NCBI GenBank assembly: GCA_944470555.2
Contig: OX104132.1
Location: 1,344,931 to 1,408,930, forward strand
Length of the DNA: 64,000 nt
Source of the DNA: Heterobilharzia americana
Taxonomy: Eukaryota > Platyhelminthes > Trematoda > Strigeidida > Schistosomatidae
Reading direction: 5' to 3'
Position 1 is the stretch's first letter. Each line of letters starts with the position of its first letter. The notes under the pieces are model-generated. The model was not told the origin of the DNA, made no database searches, and was given only the letters and a program-made list of their open reading frames with translations. This document shows, in pieces, positions 32,554-42,735 of this stretch. The translations under genes and the position numbers were made by a program.

Positions 32554-32975
32554 CTTGAACTGGTGCTCATTAGTGACTAGCTTCAAGAGGTATTCCCGAA
32601 GTTGAAATGAGAAGTCGAGATTGGTGGAGTCAAAGCCTGATGGTGTTGAGGACAGTTTACTCAACGATGTCATTGGGTGGCGGTTGCGGTTGCGCTATGT
32701 CGTGAGCTAACAGAAGTTGGAAATATGGAGCATTGGATTCTGTTTCAGTGGCTTAATGGTAACGTGTTGGCCAAAGAACCTGAAGGTCATGGGTTCGATC
32801 CGGTTAGGGCGGGGTCTTGGGTTCGCACTGCTGAGGAGTCCCATACTAGTCGGGCGAAACAGCTGGCTGTCCAGTGCTCTCAGGTTTCCTTTGTTACCTC
32901 CAACTGATTTCAGTCTATAATGAATAACAACTTAAAATATTTCCAAATGCCCACAACTCCCACAAAATTCAATCC
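32554..32975 (+). mobile_element. S2 element, full-length unit
   Basis: Starts tgaactggtgctcattagtg, then cattgggtggcggttgcgg, a tRNA-like head (box A near 32746, box B gggttcgatccgg near 32790), hammerhead 32825-32877, and the 3' segment ending in acaactcccac. About 420 bp. The same 5' start is seen in the unit at 33856. Confidence 0.85.
32825..32877 (+). ncRNA. Hammerhead ribozyme, complete core, looped stem III
   Basis: Stem I GCACTG/CAGTGC (6 of 6), core CTGAGGA, stem II GTCC/GGGC, GAAA, stem III CAGC/GCTG with TG loop, cleavage site TC at 32870-32871. This is the best single-unit hammerhead candidate in the window. Confidence 0.9.
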
Positions 32976-33567
32976 TTTTTTACCCTATACAATGAATAAA
33001 TGAATGATCTACCTGACCTATAAGTCCTTCTTCACATGTTTCAAATAGTAATCATGAATACTATCCATTGCAATTATATCTGACCCATTTTTATTTCTTT
33101 CTATGACCAAATTTCTTTTGTTTATATCCTTTTGTGTTCATAATACAACACACGTGTCATGTTGCTTTCATCCTTCTCTCATTTACTATAAGAGTTATTG
33201 TTGAATTGAAGGTAGATTAAATTAACCTTCTAGAAAAATCTAAAGATGCACAAGGAGACAAAGTTTTCAAGTAGAAAGAAATAGAATAGAATAAATAACT
33301 TTGTATACAAAAGAGGTAAATGTGGAAAAAACCAACACACTACTAGATAGACTACTGAAATCATTTTCAGCATATATAGAGTTAAAGAAAGAATTTGTGT
33401 TCTTGCTAGGAGTTTAACTGCCAGTTGAGTTGATATCAATCTGAAAAAACTGGATTTAAAGTTGATTTTTTTGAGGTTTTAATCAGAAGTTTTGATATTA
33501 TTCAACAACCAAGTTATAACTGAAGACAGTTGGCCATAGATGGGGACCGTGTTAAGAGTCACGATAA
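32976..33567. other. Non-coding
   Basis: AT-rich; nothing recognised. The last 12 bases before the S2 pair (tgacaaccttta, about 33568) are repeated after it. Confidence 0.45.
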
Positions 33568-33579
33568 CTGACAACCTTT

Positions 33580-33855
33580 AAGTTGTTATTCATCGAAGAC
33601 TGACATCAGTTGGAGGAACAAAGGAAACCTGGGAGCACTGGACAGCTGTTTCGTCCTAGTATGGGACTCCTCAGCAGTGCGCACCCACGTCCCCACCAGC
33701 AGGGATCGAACCCGCGTCCTTCAGGTTCCGCGGCCAGCGCGTTACCATTGAGCCACTGGGTCAGAGTCCAATGTTCCATATTTCCAACTTCTATTAGCTC
33801 ACGATGAATAACAACTTGAAATATTTCCAAATCTCCACAACCCCCTCAAAAATTT
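33580..33855 (-). mobile_element. S2 element, minus copy of a composite insertion
   Basis: Minus-strand unit with 3' segment at 33580, hammerhead, tRNA-like head and the cattgggtggcg-less short 5' part; it then switches at about 33795 to a plus-strand S2 3' tail (aacaacttgaaatatttcc). Confidence 0.8.
33635..33680 (-). ncRNA. Hammerhead ribozyme, complete core
   Basis: Minus strand: GCACTG, CTGAGGA, GTCC..GGAC, GAAA, CAG/CTG, TC, CAGTGC. All conserved bases are present. Confidence 0.9.
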
Positions 33856-34261
33856 AATTGAACTGGTGCACATTGGTGACTAGCTTCGAGAAGTATTCCC
33901 GAAGTTCCAATGAGAAGTCTTAACCGGTGGAGTCAAAGCCTGATGGCCGTGAGGACAAATACTCAACGATGACATTGGGTGGCGGTTTGCGCTATATCGT
34001 GAGCTAACAGAAGTTGGAAATATGGAACATTGGACTCTGACCCAGTGGCTCAATGGTAACGCGCTGGCCGCGGAACCTGAAGGTCGCGGGTTCGGTCCCT
34101 GCTGGTGGGGACGTGGGTGCGCACTGCTGGGGAGTCCCATACTAGGACGAAACAGCTGTCCAGTGCTCTCAGGTTTCCTTTTTTCCTCCAACTGATGTCA
34201 GTCTTCGATGAATAACAACTTGAAATATTTCCAAATCTCCACAACCCCCTCAAAAATTTAA
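33856..34261 (+). mobile_element. S2 element, full-length plus unit of the composite
   Basis: Starts tgaactggtgcacattggtg and ends ccccctcaaaaatttaat, about 405 bp. The preceding unit ends with the same ccccctcaaaaatttaat, so the junction looks like a head-to-tail tandem junction. The whole 33580-34261 block is bracketed by tgacaaccttta. Confidence 0.85.
34121..34166 (+). ncRNA. Hammerhead ribozyme, one core change
   Basis: As the other short-stem III copies, but the core is CTGGGGA where CTGANGA is needed, so it is probably inactive. Confidence 0.85.
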
Positions 34262-34264
34262 TTG

Positions 34265-34453
34265 ACAACCTTTAGCTAAATCTCCCTCTGGGTTGATATA
34301 TTTTGATATAGTTGGGTAGTCGGCCGAAGAAGCCTCATATCTTTTGTATGAGCTGTCAGTAATCGCAATGTTATTATGTAGCATGCCGGATATCATCAGT
34401 GTCTTTAAAAAGTCCGCCAATTCAACGAACACTGCATTTAAACAAATACTCCC
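34265..34453 (-). CDS. Possible host exon (minus), interrupted after its 3' part by S2
   Basis: A minus-strand acceptor, tttataatttttacag, precedes 34453. From there the frame is open for about 63 codons: GSICLNAVFVELADFLKTLM, HNNIAITDSSYKRYEASSAD, TISKYINPEGDLAKGCQ. The composition looks protein-like and unlike the surrounding repeats. The S2 block is inserted at tgacaaccttta inside the codons for GCQL; without it the frame would end a few codons later. So this may be a last exon whose stop was rebuilt by the insertion, or the exon may end at a weak donor AAAG/GTTGTC. I do not recognise the protein. Confidence 0.4.
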
Positions 34454-35170
34454 CTGTAAAAATTATAAATGAATTTCATGTGTAGATTAATTGTTAATTA
34501 TGAATAACATGGAAAAATATCAAATTCTTATATCTTGAGTTATTGTCACTTTTCTCGCTGATTGTTATGTTCAGTTGGTCAGTATTTCTGGGCATTGGAC
34601 CCCTTTAAACAACTCCTCGACCTAGCATGAAGTATAATTATGATGCCATTTATTCAGTGATGACTCATACTGGTATTCCAGATGAATAACTCGTCTTATT
34701 CAGACATCATCACCTGGATATATCCCCACCCTAATAAGTGATCATGCTTCTCCTCAGATCAGAACTAATCTGTCCAAATGCAACATAGTTATTCTCTAGG
34801 TTGTTTAGTTACCCCAGCTACCTCTTATATAACAACTATCACTTGTTATTTTCCACTACGTCATACACTTGGTTTTTTTGTGATGAATTTGTCTTGCACG
34901 CTAGAAGCAAATTTTACAATGTTCACTGTATTTTGTTGCATACTCTTCAGAAAGTAACTATGACCCTCTCATAGTCACATGCTAGGACTTGACTTATCGA
35001 AAACTATGACCAACAAGACCTATATACGTAAGATCAATGATGCAGAATAACTGTTAGGATTCTGCTTAGTGAGCTTGGAGCAGTGTACTTGAATGTTAAG
35101 ATGAATCCAACTTCCTAATTCCTGTAGTCATTGTTGGTCAAGCAATCCCCAAAGACGACTGTAGTTTTAC
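34454..35170. other. Possible intron or intergenic
   Basis: No repeat family recognised; notable only as the least repeat-like stretch in the central window. Confidence 0.35.
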
Positions 35171-35259
35171 CTTTCAAAGGTGGATGATATACGCTGAGGA
35201 TTGCATCAGTCATCACTTTCAACTCTGGCTGTAGCTCAGTAGTTTGAACTGAGCCATAG
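35171..35259 (-). CDS. Possible host exon or pseudogene piece (minus)
   Basis: Minus strand: acceptor-like gacagattcacag, then the open frame YGSVQTTELQPELKVMTDAI followed by LSVYHPPLK, then a donor-like AAAG/GTAAAA. The reading also stays open past the donor as GKTTVVFGDCLTNNDYRN before a stop. The frame does not join directly to the exon at 34453 (phase 1 against phase 0). Not recognised. Confidence 0.3.
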
Positions 35260-35564
35260 CTGTGAATCTGTCGGCATGAATTGTATATGGGATAAGCCTC
35301 TAAGGCTTATGCCTTTTTGAGGAAGGGTAAGCTGTAATTAGGTCTGCAAGATTCTTCGGTAAGTAGAAATGGCCGTAAGATAACAGATTAGTTATGAAAG
35401 ACTTCAAGGATTTACTATTTTTCTAAGGATATGAGCAACTTTATTGCATAGGATCAAAATATACAACTTGACTGAAAGCTTCAATTCACTGACAGAAAAC
35501 AGAATATTGGTTAGTGGTTAGGGTGGACAGAAATAATCACACCATACTGGTAATAGATGATATT

Positions 35565-35740
35565 CATCGTCGACTGACATCCGTTGAAGGTACACTGGAA
35601 ACCTGGGGACACTGGATAGCTGTTACGTCACAGTATGGGACTCCTCAGCAGTGTGCACATGTCACTCCACCTATAAGAGGTCAAACCCAGGACCTTCAGG
35701 TTCCACGGTCAGCACGTTACTACTGAGCCATTGTGAATCA
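35565..35740 (-). mobile_element. S2 element, diverged
   Basis: Minus strand keeps core CTGAGGA and GTCC, but GAAA reads GTAA and stem II is disrupted. The tRNA-like head (box B-like gggtttgacctc) is readable. Confidence 0.7.
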
Positions 35741-35869
35741 ACTAAACATGTTGAACTCCAAAACCTTGCTACTTTCAGAAGGAAGGGAAGGGATTCAGTA
35801 CAATTCTAATTTACCTGGATTACAAAAGCTTATTCAGTGCTAAATTTTGATTATTATAGCTATTATTAT

Positions 35870-37345
35870 TGTATTATTTGTCCTTTTGGTTCCTAGTGGA
35901 ACATACCGCTTCAGTAGCACGTCTCCATTACACTCTCTTCTCTGCAATCTTCTCAACCTGGCTACAACACTGTCCACAATCTCTCATTTATTCCTCACAC
36001 AATCTCCTCCACGTCAGCCTCACCTCCGAGGCCCAACACGTTTTCCCTTCGGATTCCACTCGACCGCCTGGCCTGGCGTGTGATGTCCTTAACCGGCCTT
36101 CTCAGTCCATGCCCAATCCATCTCCACTTTCTGGTTTCGCATATTTGTTGAATGATAGGTTCTTGCTTTGTTGGTTCGTCAACAACCAGTCAGCCAACCA
36201 GCCAGCCACAGTTCCTTCTTCCTTATTCTTATCATTCTCACCATCTCATCTCATCTCATCTCATCTTCAGTAACAAGTGAGCGAGCGTAGACGCTAGCTG
36301 TTGATGAATATCTGTAGTTTGTTGGAAGTGCTTTTCGTGACACGCTAACTCTGTCAACCATCACATAGAAGCACTGACTCACTTGACTGACATTGGTGTT
36401 AAAAATCCGAATGTTGAGTTGAGTGTAGAAGATCTCCACACTGGTTTCAGGTTAGTGAAAGAAGGTATGTCTTGCTGTCTTTCCGATCCTATCTGGATTA
36501 GACATCCTTGTCTGTGTCTGTGCCGTCTATGCCTGTAATTGAAACGATGCTGGCTTACCAAGGTAGGTAGGTAGGTGAAAGAGACCATTTTTTTTGAGTT
36601 TCTCCCCTTGATGGTGATTGGAGATAGTTGTTGTCGATGTTGGTTGGGCATCTTCTTCACTTCTGTCTTCTCTACGTTTACTTGAAGTCCCATCTTCCCT
36701 CTCTGTCCTGCCTCTTCTGTCAACTTGTTAGTTTTCGCCCGTAGATCTCTGAGTTTATGTGACATTAGACACAAGTCATCATCGGCGAAATCTAAATCTT
36801 CTAGGATCTTTTCCCCGGTCAATCATCGTAAGCCCATCTTCTCGCTCCTCACTGTCTGTTACATGACCCAGTCCACCACAATCCGGAAGGTGATTGGTGA
36901 TAGTAAACAGCCTTGTCTTACTCCTGCTTGTCTTCACTTCAAATGCATCACTGAGCTTCTCGCTGTGAATTACTTGGCATTAGGCGTCGTCTTAAAGCTG
37001 CTGTTGAATGAGATTGATAAATGTTCGTGGGACTAAAGGTGTAGTGTTGAAGCAGCTGCCTATCAAATTACTTGTCGGTCGAGGCTGTCGAAGGCCTTTT
37101 CAAAGTCGATGAAGTTGAGGTAGAGGGTTGACTGCCATTCTATACTCTGGTCTATGATGATACGTAGCGTAGCGCTGCAATTTGATCTGCATATGATTTG
37201 TACTTCCTGAATCCAACCAGCCTGTTGTGGTCGTAATTTTGAATCCAGCGCATGCTTTAGTCTCTGCAGGATGACGTGGCTTAATATTTTGCTTGGATTG
37301 GACAGGGATGGAGGATGAGTCTGTGCCACTTCAAGGTACCTTTCT
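35870..37345 (-). mobile_element. RTE copy, RT palm to 3' end
   Basis: From the 5' side (37345): HVILQRLKHALDSKLRPQQA, ATLRIIIDQSIEWQ, LYLNFIDFEKAFDSLDRQVI (well-kept RT block), then EKILEDLDFADDDLCLMSHK with FADD at about 36790, LQVNVEKTEVKKM, and the C-terminus to 35870. Several frameshifts. One of the better RTE copies. Confidence 0.9.
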
Positions 37346-37494
37346 TTCTTTGCAGACCTTCGTTTCGATAAATTAACGAATCTATCGAAATTTCAAGATC
37401 TAAGCTTACCCATCTACAGTGGACCTCAGTTACGTCATTCCTATTACATGAGCAAAGCTTAAGTAATCAGTCTCTCTCAATCTCCACGTAATTA

Positions 37495-37690
37495 TATTGA
37501 ACTTAAGTACAGTAGTGTTGTCCTATCCTATTGTGTGATTGTGTGTGAGTGTAATAGTAATAATAGTCGAGTTTTTTCTAGATCATTGATTGTATTGGGA
37601 TCTGTCATTCTAAACTTACTAATTTCCTACGTTCTGCTAGTCTAACTGACCCCAACCAGCTAGTTTGATCTATGTTCTTGACCTCACAAC
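37495..37690 (-). mobile_element. PLE arm fragment, left of an RTE insertion
   Basis: Contains gtcctatcctattgtgtgattg and cttactaatttcc, matching the minus-oriented arm at 7839-8192. Confidence 0.5.
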
Positions 37691-37699
37691 CTTACCTGG

Positions 37700-38103
37700 T
37701 TAACTAGTTCACTAGTTACTAATCGGTCCTAAGCTCGGATGAGGAGGGAAGGTTGGGCATAGGGCTAGCAACCCTACCCTAGAAAACCAATCCAATCACT
37801 AAAGAAACTTCAAGCACAAACAAAATTCCTCGCTGGAATTGGAAAGACGAAATGACGCCGATAGGTGAAAGCCTTCGGGGAGCCAGTCGGCCGATGTGTC
37901 TTCTCTCGATGAAAGCGAAAGTAAGGACGGGGACATGGAATGTAAGCAACATGTATGAACCCACCAAGGCTGTCCAGATTGCCAAAGAGATGAGAAGGTA
38001 TGTCATAGAAGTGCTTGGAATCTGTGAAAGTAGATGGAATGGAAGTGGACTCTTCAAACTATCAACTGGAGAGTCAATAATCTACTCCGGTCACCCAGAC
38101 GAT
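37700..38103 (+). mobile_element. RTE 5' end with start of endonuclease domain
   Basis: Begins ggttaactagttcactagttact, also seen at 56045. A frame from about 37912 reads MKAKVRTGTWNVSNMYEPTK, KEMRRYVIEVLGICESRWNG, STGESIIYSGHPDD, the N-terminal part of an APE-type endonuclease (WNVRT and SE.RW motifs). The element stops abruptly at about 38103, and arm sequence of a PLE resumes. Confidence 0.85.
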
Positions 38104-38170
38104 CTCACAATCATTAAATGGAATTTGGTAGATTAGATTATTGGATCTATTGAATACTTAAGCCAATAAA
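38104..38170 (-). mobile_element. PLE arm fragment, right of the RTE insertion
   Basis: gatctcacaatcattaaatgg..atttggtagatt matches 8155-8195 of the other arm. Together with 37495-37690 it frames the RTE. Confidence 0.5.
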
Positions 38171-38399
38171 GCTTATCTCTGAGTAGGTTCGTAGGTTTAA
38201 ATGTCAACGTAATTCCAGCTTTGTTGAGAATCCTGATGTTCCTTCCTTATATGCTAACAAAACAGAGATTTTGAATTCCTTTCTACTCTTGTCGTCTCTA
38301 TTATTCGTATTCATATTGGCGTTATCGTTTTATTTCCTCTGTTTTCCTACGAATTTCTTAATAAACTGTAGAGGATAATTATTAACGCTTTTTTATGTG

Positions 38400-38557
38400 T
38401 TTCAATTCCTTGTTTAAGTCCTTGCACTGACTAGTGAGATGCTTAGCTCTATCATTTAGAAATTTGACTAAACTCATCTTAACTGATATTGGTTGACTTG
38501 AAGTATGGATACCTGTTGAAATGTGTCAGTTTCCTGTAGGCTGAGGAAACTTGAGTG
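38400..38557 (-). mobile_element. PLE reverse transcriptase fragment, C-terminal piece
   Basis: Minus strand reads VYRKLTHFNRYPYFKSTNIS then VKFLNDRAKHL, the same block as KPFHSNRYIDFKSSH in the PLE at 31458. Confidence 0.7.
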
Positions 38558-39177
38558 CTGACAGAGTTGTGAGGGCGATAGATACTTCCCGGCTGCTCAC
38601 ATCATGGAAGGCTATTTCTTCTTAAAGTACCTGAAAAAGAGTTGTGTGACCACAGAGCCCATCGAATATCTGCTTGAGGCCTGTCACAAGCAGCCTTTTA
38701 TGTCTGATTATTTGTTGTTTTGGGGCCGGATGGTTGAAAAGAAACGACCAATGAACCAACACCATTGACCCGGCAGACCGTGGGGCATAGCGGAGTGTGT
38801 GTTATTTTTGGGGCCGACCTTCTCTAACCCCCCTTTCCATTGAGAAGGCAGCATCAGCATGGCACTGCTGGTCATCCAAGGGAAACACCTTACTGCTGTC
38901 ACATCCCATCCAGCTAGCAGCAGTACGACTTCACCCTCAGACCCCCATCATAGTGTAGCAATTTACACCGCAACGGTAACTGCTTTCCGTCTAACCACTG
39001 TCCAACAGACCTTTCTGGTATGATAGGACCTCGAGGGAACAAGCGTTCCACCAGCATAGCTCGTTGGGTGATTGTGATATGCAAGCCCAACCACAACGTC
39101 AAGGTAGCAGCTATCGGTCAGGTCTGTATGCGGTAGTATCCAAACCACCGCCTGTTCTATGTTTCAGCCTAAAGTCC
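38558..39177. mobile_element. GC-richer insert inside a PLE
   Basis: About 620 bp that splits the PLE frame between ..ECEQGELS and VYRKLTH... Base composition is clearly richer in C and G than the surroundings (for example aacccccctttccattgag). No recognised protein on either strand; could be the UTR of another retroelement. Confidence 0.55.
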
Positions 39178-39396
39178 TTCGTAGATAATTCTCCTTGTTC
39201 ACATTCTACCTCCTCGTAAGTGAATTTATATGTGTGAGGAAACTGCCGATATGTTCCGGCTTCAAATCAGTAAAAATGTTGTCCACAAATCACAATCATG
39301 TCTTAGGTACAGGATTAAATGTTTGTAAATCCATTTTTGCCTAAGCATTTATAAACATATCCTCTACGATTGAGGAATATAGGTGATACTGTTGCT
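39178..39396 (-). mobile_element. PLE reverse transcriptase fragment, middle piece
   Basis: Minus strand reads FTDLKPEHI-like, FPHTYKFTYEEVECEQGEL, matching ..TALKSEHINRFLTHI..FTCNLEGGEEGEL of the better copy. The YVDD region is decayed. Confidence 0.6.
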
Positions 39397-39970
39397 GACC
39401 TTCTGCACTCAGCATAAAACTTGAACAACATCTGGATTTTTAACACCAATTCAGTCAAGTGAGTCAGTGCTTCTATGTGAAGGTTGACAGAGTTAGCGTG
39501 TCACGAAAAGCACTCTCAACAAATTACAGATATTCATCAACAGCTAGCGCCTACGCTCGCTCACTCGATACTGAAGATGAGATGAGATGAGTTGAGATGA
39601 GATGGCGAGAATAATAAGAATAAGGAAGAAGGAACTGTGGCTGGCTGGTTGTTGACGAACCAACAAAGCAAGAACCTATCACTCAACAAATGTGGTGAAA
39701 GGGGAGGTGGAAATGGAGATGGATTGGTCATACACTAAGAAGACCGATTGGGGACATCACACGTCACGGCAGGTACTCGAGTGGAACCCAGATGGGAAAC
39801 GACGAGTTGGGCGTTGGAGGTGAGGGTGACATGTAGGAGATTGCGTGAGGAATAACTGAGAGGTTGTGGGTAGTGTTGTAGCCAGGTTGAGGAGATTGTA
39901 GAGTGGAGAGTGGATTGGAGATGTGCTACTGAATCCGTATGTTCCACTGGGAACCCAAGGGAAAAAAAAA
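39397..39970 (+). mobile_element. RTE 3' fragment
   Basis: Starts cttctgcactcagcataaaac (mid-ORF) and runs to gggaacccaagggaaaaaaaaa. The tail is poly(A), not (AAT)n. Confidence 0.85.
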
Positions 39971-40854
39971 ATATTACTGATCCTTCTGTTTATTTATATA
40001 TTTTTTCATGAAAGTTGAAAACTGTAGCTGTCAAACACAACTGTACACCTAATATGTTTTCATCAACCTATATCTTAGTTCTGTATGTTCTGAGTCAATA
40101 TTTAGTTGCCCAGGGCTCTCAGGTTTTCATTGGCTCTCCAACTGTTTTCAGTCCATTATGAATACCATCCTGAGGTCAATAAATCCCCAAAAACCTGAAA
40201 AGGGAATTAGTAGAAAGCTGATTATTCTTCTGAAGAAAGTGTAGTATACACGATGAAACGCTCAGAGAAAAATATCGATCTAAAAATTTCAGTTTAGTTA
40301 TGATTCATAACTTCAACAGAGTGCTTTTATAATAACTGAAATATAAAGCTAGCTAACTATCTAACTGGTAAAATCAACGTAGAACCTGGAACACTACTGT
40401 ATTGGCTCGAGTTGCTACACTTTACAGCAGGATACAGAGGACAAATGGACCGAAGAAGAGTGATATCATAGTTGATAAAGTTGTCTGAAAAAATAGACAA
40501 TTTCAAGATAATGGTCAGAGCAAATATTCAATCTTTAGAAGACATCAAGAAGTGAATACATTTGCCTTAATTTGACTGATTTTTAGCCATATCACCAAAA
40601 CTCCGTAACCACGAATTTCTTTTATCTCAAGGAACCCAACAAGGCAGTCTCTATCACCTTACATGACTCAGATCAACAGTTAGAGACTTCATCCACTTCA
40701 TATAGTCATCTTTCTTACCCAATGTGATTACTACGTTTATTACCTTGACAGAGCATAATGGTCTATTTGTTGAGTACTTTAGATGTTGAAATATATAGAC
40801 ATATATTGTACTGTATGCAAAGGAATAATTTACTCTTTCATGAGTAAATTGATT
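39971..40854. other. Mostly non-coding; S2 3' scrap at about 40108-40190
   Basis: cagggctctcaggttttcattgg..ctccaactgttttcagtcc is the S2 3' segment. Nothing else recognised. Confidence 0.5.
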
Positions 40855-40960
40855 AGTCACTGAAGGGCAACCAATTTCGTGTTATCTGGTTGTAAGTGCA
40901 GCTCTAATTCTGTCAATCATTTCCCAATGTGATCGTCATTATTCAACTAACATGTATCCC
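40855..40960 (+). mobile_element. S4 5' segment relic
   Basis: agtcactgaagggcaaccaatttcgtg matches the S4 leading segment (gtcactggagggcaaccaatttc). Confidence 0.5.
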
Positions 40961-41104
40961 ATTGTATCACGATATTGAAACATCTACCTTGGTCACTACA
41001 CTTCAAATTCATGAATAGAATTTGATCAGTATTTAGAACTAGACAACATGAAGTTAGTTATCTTCCAGTGATCAGTCAATGTACTCCTACAGTTGGCCAA
41101 TGGT

Positions 41105-41265
41105 TGTCCGAAAAGCTTAGTGGTAACATCTCCAACTGCAGTAATGAGCAACATCAGTTCAATTCTAGGATAGGACGTCAGTTTTGTCTAAGATAGACTT
41201 ACACTTTGCTTATCTGAATCGAATTAGCTCTCATGATTGTTGTGCATAGGTAGATGTTAGAGACA
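41105..41265 (+). mobile_element. S4 loop and right-arm relic
   Basis: cgaaaagcttagtggtaac (box A-like), ttcaattctaggataggac (box B region), ending ataggtagatgttag. Much diverged. Confidence 0.4.
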
Positions 41266-41484
41266 TTAGATTACTCTCATGAGTTCACATTTCAAAGGAG
41301 ATTCTCTATTGCTCTGAATGAGAGTAAAATAAAGTCGGGACCTTCCATGAACAACCAATACAGCGTTTTCCATCTGTAATTTGCTTCACTTTGGATTTAT
41401 ACGAGAAGTCGTCATCAAATAGATTAATGTTCGAATCATGATAAATGGACAGTCAAGTATCACTGACCACCGGTCGGCAGTCAG

Positions 41485-41610
41485 ATTTTCTGGATCAGTT
41501 GGTAGAGCAGTAAACCGGAAACCCAGTGATTTCTGGTTCGAATCCGGCTGCAGTGTAACTTTTCATTTCACCTTCAATCATCACCTAGTATAAATACTAG
41601 TCTGCCAAAC
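41485..41610 (+). mobile_element. S3 tRNA-derived SINE
   Basis: Box A-like cagttggtagagcag (41495) and box B ggttcgaatccgg (41536), then the tail ttcaatcatcacctagtataaatac. Confidence 0.75.
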
Positions 41611-41883
41611 CATATCTGCTATCTCGTATAGTCAAATGCTAAAGAAAGTTAAACTTTGATGAACATGATGTTAGGCGATGGTTGACCGCCAATTTACATT
41701 CTGCCGGGATTTAGATTTATTGTTCCACTGTCAAATCGTCACTCTAAATAGATCAGTCATTTCACTTGAATGCTGTTAACTGGATCCTCTCTAAGTATGA
41801 TTTCATGATGTGTGGCTAGAATGTTTTACTTACTTCTCAAAACTTTAATTCAAAGGGGATATTTCAGTAAATGATGACCGGAA

Positions 41884-41885
<2 letters not shown>

Positions 41886-41956
<71 letters not shown>
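41886..41956. repeat. (TA)n microsatellite, about 35 units
   Basis: Uninterrupted TA run, directly next to an RTE 3' end. Confidence 0.95.
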
Positions 41957-41958
<2 letters not shown>

Positions 41959-41959
41959 T

Positions 41960-42512
41960 AATCCTTTGTGTTCCTAGAGGAGCATACGGATTGAGTAGCA
42001 CATCTCCAATCCACTCTCCACTCTACAATCTCCTCAACCTGGCTACAACACTACCCACAACCTCTCAGTTATTCCTCACACAATCTCCTCCATGTCACCC
42101 TCACCTCCGATGCCCAACTCGTCGTTTCCCATCTGGGTTCCACTCGAGTACCTGCCGTGACGTGTGATGTCCCCAGTCGGTCTTCTCCGTGCATGCTCAA
42201 TACATCTCCACTCCCACTTTCCCCTTCACCACATTTGTTGAGTGATAGGTTCTTGCTTTATTGGTTCGTCAACAGCCAGACAGACAGCCAGAGTTTCTTC
42301 TTGCTTATTCTTTCTGACCATCTGAGCTTGAGTAACGAGTGAGCGTAGGTGGCAGTTGTTGATGAATATCTATAGTTTGTTGAAAATGCCTTTCGTAATT
42401 TGCCAACTCTCTCAACCATCACATAGAAGCACTGACTCACTTGACTGACATTGGTGTTAAAAATCCAGATGTTGTTCACGCTTTATGTTGAGTTGAGTTT
42501 AGAAGATCTCCA
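41960..42512 (-). mobile_element. RTE 3' fragment, minus half of an opposed pair
   Basis: From its 3' end at the (TA)n run, through KLRKAFSTNYRYSSTTATYA, to an internal breakpoint at about 42512 (agatctccatactg). Confidence 0.85.
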
Positions 42513-42650
42513 TACTGTAGGAGATCGTGCGAAGAGGAAATAAGAGGTTGTGGGCTGTCGTGGAGCCAGGTTTAAAAGATTTCAGAAAACAGAGCGCATT
42601 GGAGACATGCTACTGAAGCCCTATGTTCCATCAGGAACCCAAGGGACAAA
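42513..42650 (+). mobile_element. RTE 3' end, plus half of an opposed pair
   Basis: The last ~135 bp of the element (gtaggagatcgtgcgaag..ggaacccaagggacaaatg) fused head-to-head to the minus copy. Both halves contain the 3' end, so simple twin priming of one insertion does not explain it. Confidence 0.8.
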
Positions 42651-42674
42651 TGATAACTATAGTAATAAATTTCT

Positions 42675-42720
42675 GAGGTGATATGAAAATTTAGACAGCG
42701 GCTTGATTCTAACTAGTGAT
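42675..42720 (-). repeat. S3 scrap, inverted
   Basis: Complement of an S3 box B and tail segment, opposite in orientation to the next feature. Confidence 0.5.
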
Positions 42721-42735
42721 CCTGGCACGATTCGA

